Assembly (NCBI GenBank): GCA_003452735.1
Contig: DMNL01000030.1
Coordinates: forward strand, 1 to 9,838
Reading direction: 5' to 3'
DNA: 9,838 nt
Source of the DNA: Spirochaetaceae bacterium
GTDB taxonomy: Bacteria; Spirochaetota; Spirochaetia; Treponematales; Rectinemataceae
Part shown: positions 6,574 through 9,838 of the stretch, in pieces
How positions within the stretch are numbered: position 1 is the first letter of the stretch
Layout of the letters: every line of letters begins with the position of its first letter
Position numbers and translations under genes: made by a program
Notes under the pieces: generated by a model
Told to the model about the DNA's origin: nothing
The model's input: only the letters and a program-made list of their open reading frames with translations
Databases searched by the model: none

Positions 6574-6625
6574 TATGCCCAGCTAATGCAAGGGCATAAA
6601 AGGGCGATCTACTGAGATTGCCCTT
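6574..6625 (+). promoter_or_regulatory. Two adjacent hairpins between tsf and frr
   Basis: TATGCCC (6574-6580) pairs with GGGCATA (6592-6598) around an 11-nt loop. Directly after it, AAGGGCGATCT (6600-6610) pairs with AGATTGCCCTT (6615-6625), 11 bp with one G-T pair and the tetraloop ACTG. The following CTGTACCTTC is pyrimidine-rich but not a true T-run, so strong intrinsic termination is doubtful. The first GCCC can also pair with the second GGGC, so alternative folds exist. Possible roles are a weak terminator, an attenuator or an RNA processing and stability element separating the tsf and frr messages. Confidence 0.5.
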
Positions 6626-6660
6626 CTGTACCTTCAAAATAGTACATCAAGGAAGAAGAT

Positions 6661-7215
6661 ATGGAATCGAACAAAGCTGCCCATGAAGAAAAGATGAAAA
6701 AGACAATCGCTGCGTTTCAAGATGAGCTCAATAGCATACGCACAGGCAGAGCTTCCTCTGTTCTTCTCGACAAGGTTAGAGTCGACTACTATGGTCAAAA
6801 AATGCCTCTTTCCCAGGTTGCGACAATTTCGGTTCCTGAAGCTCGTCTCATAGTTATTCAGCCATGGGACCGCTCCTTATTCAGCGAAATCGAAAAGGCA
6901 ATCCTCAAGTCGGATTTAGGTCTTAATCCTTCAAATGACGGGAAAGTGCTTAGGATAGCGATACCTCCTCTAACCGAGCAGAGAAGAAAAGAGCTCGTTA
7001 AGACAGCCCGCAGTATCGCCGAACAAGCGCGTGTAGCAATCAGAAATATAAGACGCGATGCTCTAGAAGAGCTTAAAAAGCAACAGAACGCAGGAGGTGT
7101 TGCCGAAGATGCCCTCAAGAAAGAAGAAGCGGAGCTCCAAAAAATGACTGATGATTACATTGCCCAAATCGCAAGAATTCTCGAAATGAAAGAAAGAGAA
7201 ATAATGGAAGTCTAA
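6661..7215 (+). CDS. frr: Ribosome recycling factor
   Basis: Ribosome recycling factor splits the post-termination ribosome together with EF-G. The 184 residues match the family (about 185). The three-helix bundle is formed by residues 1-29 and 105-184, with LNSIRTGRASSVLLD (23-37) leading into the small beta domain, VPEARLIVIQPWD (58-70), IPPLTEQRRKELVK (101-114) and ARVAIRNIRRDA (123-134). The last of these holds the conserved Arg pair at 131-132. The start ATG 6661 has AAGGA about 7 nt upstream. In many bacteria pyrH precedes frr directly. Here tsf is followed after 88 nt by frr, and the space is filled by two hairpins. uppS begins 12 nt after the stop, so frr is probably co-transcribed with the genes downstream. 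Confidence 0.98.
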   Translation: MESNKAAHEEKMKKTIAAFQDELNSIRTGRASSVLLDKVRVDYYGQKMPLSQVATISVPEARLIVIQPWDRSLFSEIEKAILKSDLGLNPSNDGKVLRIAIPPLTEQRRKELVKTARSIAEQARVAIRNIRRDALEELKKQQNAGGVAEDALKKEEAELQKMTDDYIAQIARILEMKEREIMEV

Positions 7216-7227
7216 GGATTCTTTGAG

Positions 7228-7932
7228 ATGAAAGAGAACTGCATGCCTTCTCATGTTGCGATCATTATGGATGGCAATGGTCGATGGGCGACACAAAGAG
7301 GCCTTTCTAGGACAGAAGGACACAAGGAAGGATTAGAAACAGCGAAGCGTATAGTACTTGCCTCACACAAAGAAGGGATCAAGTTTCTCTCCTTATTTGT
7401 TTTTTCCACAGAGAATTGGAAACGTACTGAACAGGAAGTCGGATTTCTTATGTCTCTCATTCGAGTTCATATCACAAGAGAATTGGATTTCTATCGAGAA
7501 AATGAGATACGCATTGTCCATTCTGGTGAAAGAAGTGGACTACCACATGATGTACTTTCTGAAATCGATAAGGCGATTGAGAATACGGCTCATTACCGTT
7601 CATTGACAGTCAACCTGGCGATCAACTATGGAGGTAGAGACGAAATAGTCCGAGCAATGCAGCGAATTCTAGCAAGTCAGGCAAATGGCGACAAAAAACC
7701 GATAGATGAATTGACAGTCATGCAATACCTCGATCATCCGGATATACCTGATCCCGATCTCATTATCAGAACAGGTGGCGAGATGAGGTTATCCAATTTT
7801 CTATTATGGCAATCTGCTTATAGCGAACTATACTTTTCGCCAAAATATTGGCCTGATTTTACTCCAGGGGATCTTCATGCGGCTCTTGTCGACTATATGC
7901 ACCGTGAAAGGCGTTTTGGAGATGCGCGGTGA
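7228..7932 (+). CDS. uppS: Undecaprenyl diphosphate synthase (cis-prenyltransferase)
   Basis: This cytosolic enzyme adds isopentenyl units in cis to farnesyl diphosphate, making the C55 lipid carrier used for peptidoglycan and other surface polymers. In 234 residues the signature parts are present: HVAIIMDGNGRWA (9-21) with catalytic Asp15, FSTENWKR (59-66), NYGGRDEI (133-140), DPDLIIRTGGEMRLSNFLLW (175-194) and YSELYF (198-203). Arg181, Arg187, Ser189 and Glu200 match E. coli Arg194, Arg200, Ser202 and Glu213 with a constant offset. RTGGE differs slightly from the common RTSGE. ATG 7228 lies 9 nt after AAGGA, which overlaps the frr stop. ATG 7243 (Met6) is a weaker alternative. The gene overlaps cdsA by 4 nt, and dxr downstream helps supply its isopentenyl precursors. 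Chain length is inferred from the family only. Confidence 0.96.
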   Translation: MKENCMPSHVAIIMDGNGRWATQRGLSRTEGHKEGLETAKRIVLASHKEGIKFLSLFVFSTENWKRTEQEVGFLMSLIRVHITRELDFYRENEIRIVHSGERSGLPHDVLSEIDKAIENTAHYRSLTVNLAINYGGRDEIVRAMQRILASQANGDKKPIDELTVMQYLDHPDIPDPDLIIRTGGEMRLSNFLLWQSAYSELYFSPKYWPDFTPGDLHAALVDYMHRERRFGDAR

Positions 7933-8810
7933 ATGAGAAAAATACAAGGGCAAGACTTCTTCTTTTTTTTATAGGTATTCCTTTACTCATTCTTTCACTT
8001 TTTTTTCTTCAATTTGCTCATTATATAATAATTTCCGGAATTATTTTCGTTGTACAATTCCTTTCATCCAAGGAATTGCGAAATATGCTAACTAGAGCTG
8101 CTATGCCAGATTCAGGAGATTCATTAACCTTCATTGGCTTAATTCCATCAGTATTGACATATATATCATGTTTTCTTTCAGGATCGCCCCTAGAGACTGC
8201 ATTTGTCTTGTTTATTGCTTGGTCATTCTGCCTAATACTGATATTGGTTCCGCTTGCATTCCAAAAAAAGAATTCATTTCCAGAGCTTATCAAGCAAGCG
8301 GCATCAATCGTGCTTGTTCACTTTTATACAGCACTTCTTCCAGGATTTCTAATATTCATTGTTTCAGGGTTTCCTAATTCACAGTATACAATAATCACCT
8401 TTGCTATGCTTACATTTGGAAACGACAGCCTCGCATGGCTTTTTGGTAAATACCTTGCTAAGAAAAGAAATCTTCTGGATGTGTCACCAAACAAGAGTGT
8501 TGCGGGTTTCATAGGAGGCACGATTGGATCGATAATCGCTGCTTTTATAGGATTAGGACCAATGGCTGGTACTTGGAAGCCCTCTGGAGCCTCATATACA
8601 CTGCTAAGCCTATCTCTTGGGTTGGGAATGGCATTCTTTGTTATCGTGGGCGACCTCTTTGAAAGCGCTCTCAAGAGATCGGCAAGAATGAAGGATTCAG
8701 GCTCTATCGTACCAGGCAGAGGAGGAATTCTGGACTCATTTGATAGCCTATACTTTAGTGCTCCTTTTTTTGTTGCTTTTTCTTTTTCATTTCATTTGTT
8801 TAATCTATAA
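7929..8810 (+). CDS. cdsA: Phosphatidate cytidylyltransferase (CDP-diacylglycerol synthase)
   Basis: CdsA makes CDP-diacylglycerol from phosphatidic acid and CTP at the inner membrane, the entry point for phospholipid head-group synthesis. The 293 residues form about eight or nine hydrophobic segments (roughly 10-28, 31-46, 66-85, 91-110, 124-147, 153-172, 192-212, 222-242, 274-292). Family motifs lie in the C-terminal half: FGNDSLAWLFGKY (163-175), SPNKSVAGFIGG (186-197), GDLFESALKR (241-250) and KDSGSIVPGRGGILDSFDS (255-273). The last is the family signature, but it reads GRGG for the usual GHGG and DSFD for DRFD. The start is GTG 7929, overlapping the uppS TGA by 4 nt (GTGA), typical of translational coupling. 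An ATG at 7933 is out of frame. The N-terminal half is poorly conserved, as is normal for the family. Confidence 0.94.
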   Translation: MNEKNTRARLLLFFIGIPLLILSLFFLQFAHYIIISGIIFVVQFLSSKELRNMLTRAAMPDSGDSLTFIGLIPSVLTYISCFLSGSPLETAFVLFIAWSFCLILILVPLAFQKKNSFPELIKQAASIVLVHFYTALLPGFLIFIVSGFPNSQYTIITFAMLTFGNDSLAWLFGKYLAKKRNLLDVSPNKSVAGFIGGTIGSIIAAFIGLGPMAGTWKPSGASYTLLSLSLGLGMAFFVIVGDLFESALKRSARMKDSGSIVPGRGGILDSFDSLYFSAPFFVAFSFSFHLFNL

Positions 8811-8823
8811 AAGCAAGAGTATT

Positions 8824-8837
8824 GGAGGTAAAAGCTG
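8824..8837 (+). promoter_or_regulatory. Ribosome binding site and CTG start of dxr
   Basis: GGAGGT at 8824-8829 is followed by AAAAG and then CTG at 8835-8837, an ideal spacing. Immediately upstream in this frame is a TAA stop (8829-8831), leaving only AAG and CTG before the conserved KRVIVLGASGSIG. No ATG, GTG or TTG is available in frame, which makes CTG the only reasonable start unless there is a sequencing error. Confidence 0.75.
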
Positions 8838-9838
8838 AAGCGTGTCATCGTACTGGGGGCTTCTGGCTCTATTGGCAGACAGACTCTTGATGTGATTAGA
8901 AAGAGCGCAGATTCTGAGAAAAAGCTCGAGCTTGTTGGTTTTTCTATTCATAGCAACAGCATCGCCGCAGCAAAGCTCAAGAGAGAATTTCCTCAAGCTA
9001 AAGGAGCTTGGACAGGCTATACATCTATCGCTCCTAAAGAAATGGACTGGAATGGCATCGATGCTATATCGCATCTTCTATCGGAAACCGAAGCAGAAAT
9101 AGTCGTAAATGGAATCGCAGGAGCATCTGGGTTATCAGCATCAATTCTAGCATTGCAGAATGGAAAAAACTTAGCACTTGCAAATAAGGAATCGATTGTC
9201 ATGGGCTATAGACTTCTAAAAAGCATTGCCCAAGAAAATCGATGCCAGATCATACCTGTAGATTCTGAGCATGCAGGAATTTTCCAAATTGTTCAGAGAT
9301 TTGGCAAAAGCATTGTCTCCGAACTGATAATTACTGCATCGGGTGGACCATTCTATTCTCTTCCTCTTGAATTGCTTGATACTGTTACGGCAGACGAAGC
9401 TTGCAAGCATCCTATATGGCAAATGGGAAGAAAAATTAGTATTGACTCTGCAACAATGGCCAATAAAGGGCTGGAGTTGATAGAGGCTTCTAGGCTTTTT
9501 GACATGCCTCAAGAGCAAATCAAGGTGCTTATTCATCCTCAAAGCTATGTCCACGCAATGGTTCGTACAATCGAAGGAGCTATTTTCGCCCAAATCTCAA
9601 AACCTGATATGCGCTTACCAATACAAATGGCGCTATATTGGCCGGAGAGTGTGCAGGCTTCCTTTGGGTTTGCAGACTTGGCAGGTATGAGTCTCGATTT
9701 CTATGAACCTACGCAAGATCGATATCCCATGCTGTGGATTGCACGCCAAGCTATCGACGAGGGAGAAGCTCAGTGCATTGTGTTCAATGCAGCCAATGAA
9801 ATCGCAGTAGAATGCTTCGATAATGGAAAAATTAGATT
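8835..9838 (+). CDS. dxr: 1-deoxy-D-xylulose 5-phosphate reductoisomerase (3' end outside window)
   Basis: DXR converts 1-deoxy-D-xylulose 5-phosphate to 2-C-methyl-D-erythritol 4-phosphate with NADPH and a divalent metal. This is the committed step of the MEP isoprenoid pathway and the target of fosmidomycin. About 334 codons are present; E. coli has 398, so the C-terminal part lies beyond the right edge. Seen are the NADPH-binding GASGSIG (8-14), NKES before residue 125, DSEH (143-146) and ASGGPF (Ser169). HPIWQMGRKISIDSATMANK and GLE follow, with His192, Lys211 and Glu214. Asp143, Glu145 and Glu214 match the E. coli metal ligands Asp150, Glu152 and Glu231. The frame is open without interruption from CTG 8835 to the edge. 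The gene starts 24 nt after cdsA and supplies precursors used by uppS. Confidence 0.95.
   Translation, partial: MKRVIVLGASGSIGRQTLDVIRKSADSEKKLELVGFSIHSNSIAAAKLKREFPQAKGAWTGYTSIAPKEMDWNGIDAISHLLSETEAEIVVNGIAGASGLSASILALQNGKNLALANKESIVMGYRLLKSIAQENRCQIIPVDSEHAGIFQIVQRFGKSIVSELIITASGGPFYSLPLELLDTVTADEACKHPIWQMGRKISIDSATMANKGLELIEASRLFDMPQEQIKVLIHPQSYVHAMVRTIEGAIFAQISKPDMRLPIQMALYWPESVQASFGFADLAGMSLDFYEPTQDRYPMLWIARQAIDEGEAQCIVFNAANEIAVECFDNGKIR

Noticed and set aside
8324..8674. Open frame of 116 codons antisense to cdsA
   Set aside because: It is a shadow frame; the sense frame carries the CdsA signature and a membrane-protein profile.
9216..9593. Open frame of 125 codons on the minus strand
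   Set aside because: It lies entirely antisense to dxr, whose plus-strand frame has all the catalytic motifs. It shows no signal peptide, domain or ribosome binding site.

Overview
The window is an ordinary bacterial chromosomal segment with no mobile element, CRISPR array, rRNA gene or phage gene visible. The best guess for the host is a diderm spirochaete of the Treponema/Spirochaeta type. This is inference from four things: rpsB-tsf-frr-uppS-cdsA-dxr with no pyrH between tsf and frr, a neighbouring cluster of three LPP20/CsgG-like lipoproteins with lipoboxes ending Ser-Cys, free use of GTG starts plus one apparent CTG start, and moderate G+C (judged by eye as low to middle forties, not counted).

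Left part (1-3701): the 3' end of an RNase HI gene runs rightwards and converges on three lipoprotein genes transcribed leftwards. In transcription order these are a 361-aa lipoprotein with a CsgG/DUF6175-like domain, a 217-aa LPP20-like lipoprotein, and a 485-aa lipoprotein with an LPP20-like domain, an Ig-like domain and a second alpha/beta domain. A perfect 10-bp inverted repeat lies between the second and third genes and may be a partial terminator. The first gene has a promoter-like element so close to its ATG, with no Shine-Dalgarno sequence, that its mRNA may be leaderless.

Middle (3702-4817): a tRNA-Arg (anticodon CCG) on the minus strand, then a divergent maf-type nucleotide pyrophosphatase gene on the plus strand with an unusual internal insertion, then a 131-nt structured leader ahead of rpsB.

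Right part (4818-9838): a tightly spaced plus-strand series. rpsB (ribosomal protein S2, long acidic tail), tsf (EF-Ts) and frr (ribosome recycling factor) serve translation. uppS (undecaprenyl diphosphate synthase), cdsA (CDP-diacylglycerol synthase) and dxr (first committed step of the MEP isoprenoid pathway) serve lipid-carrier, phospholipid and isoprenoid supply. uppS and cdsA overlap by 4 nt. dxr is cut by the right edge; it has no in-frame ATG, GTG or TTG at its N-terminus and most likely starts at CTG.

I found no clearly new biological system. The best leads are the three-lipoprotein cluster, the CTG start of dxr, the overlapping hairpins between tsf and frr, the structured rpsB leader and the possible leaderless start of the first lipoprotein gene.
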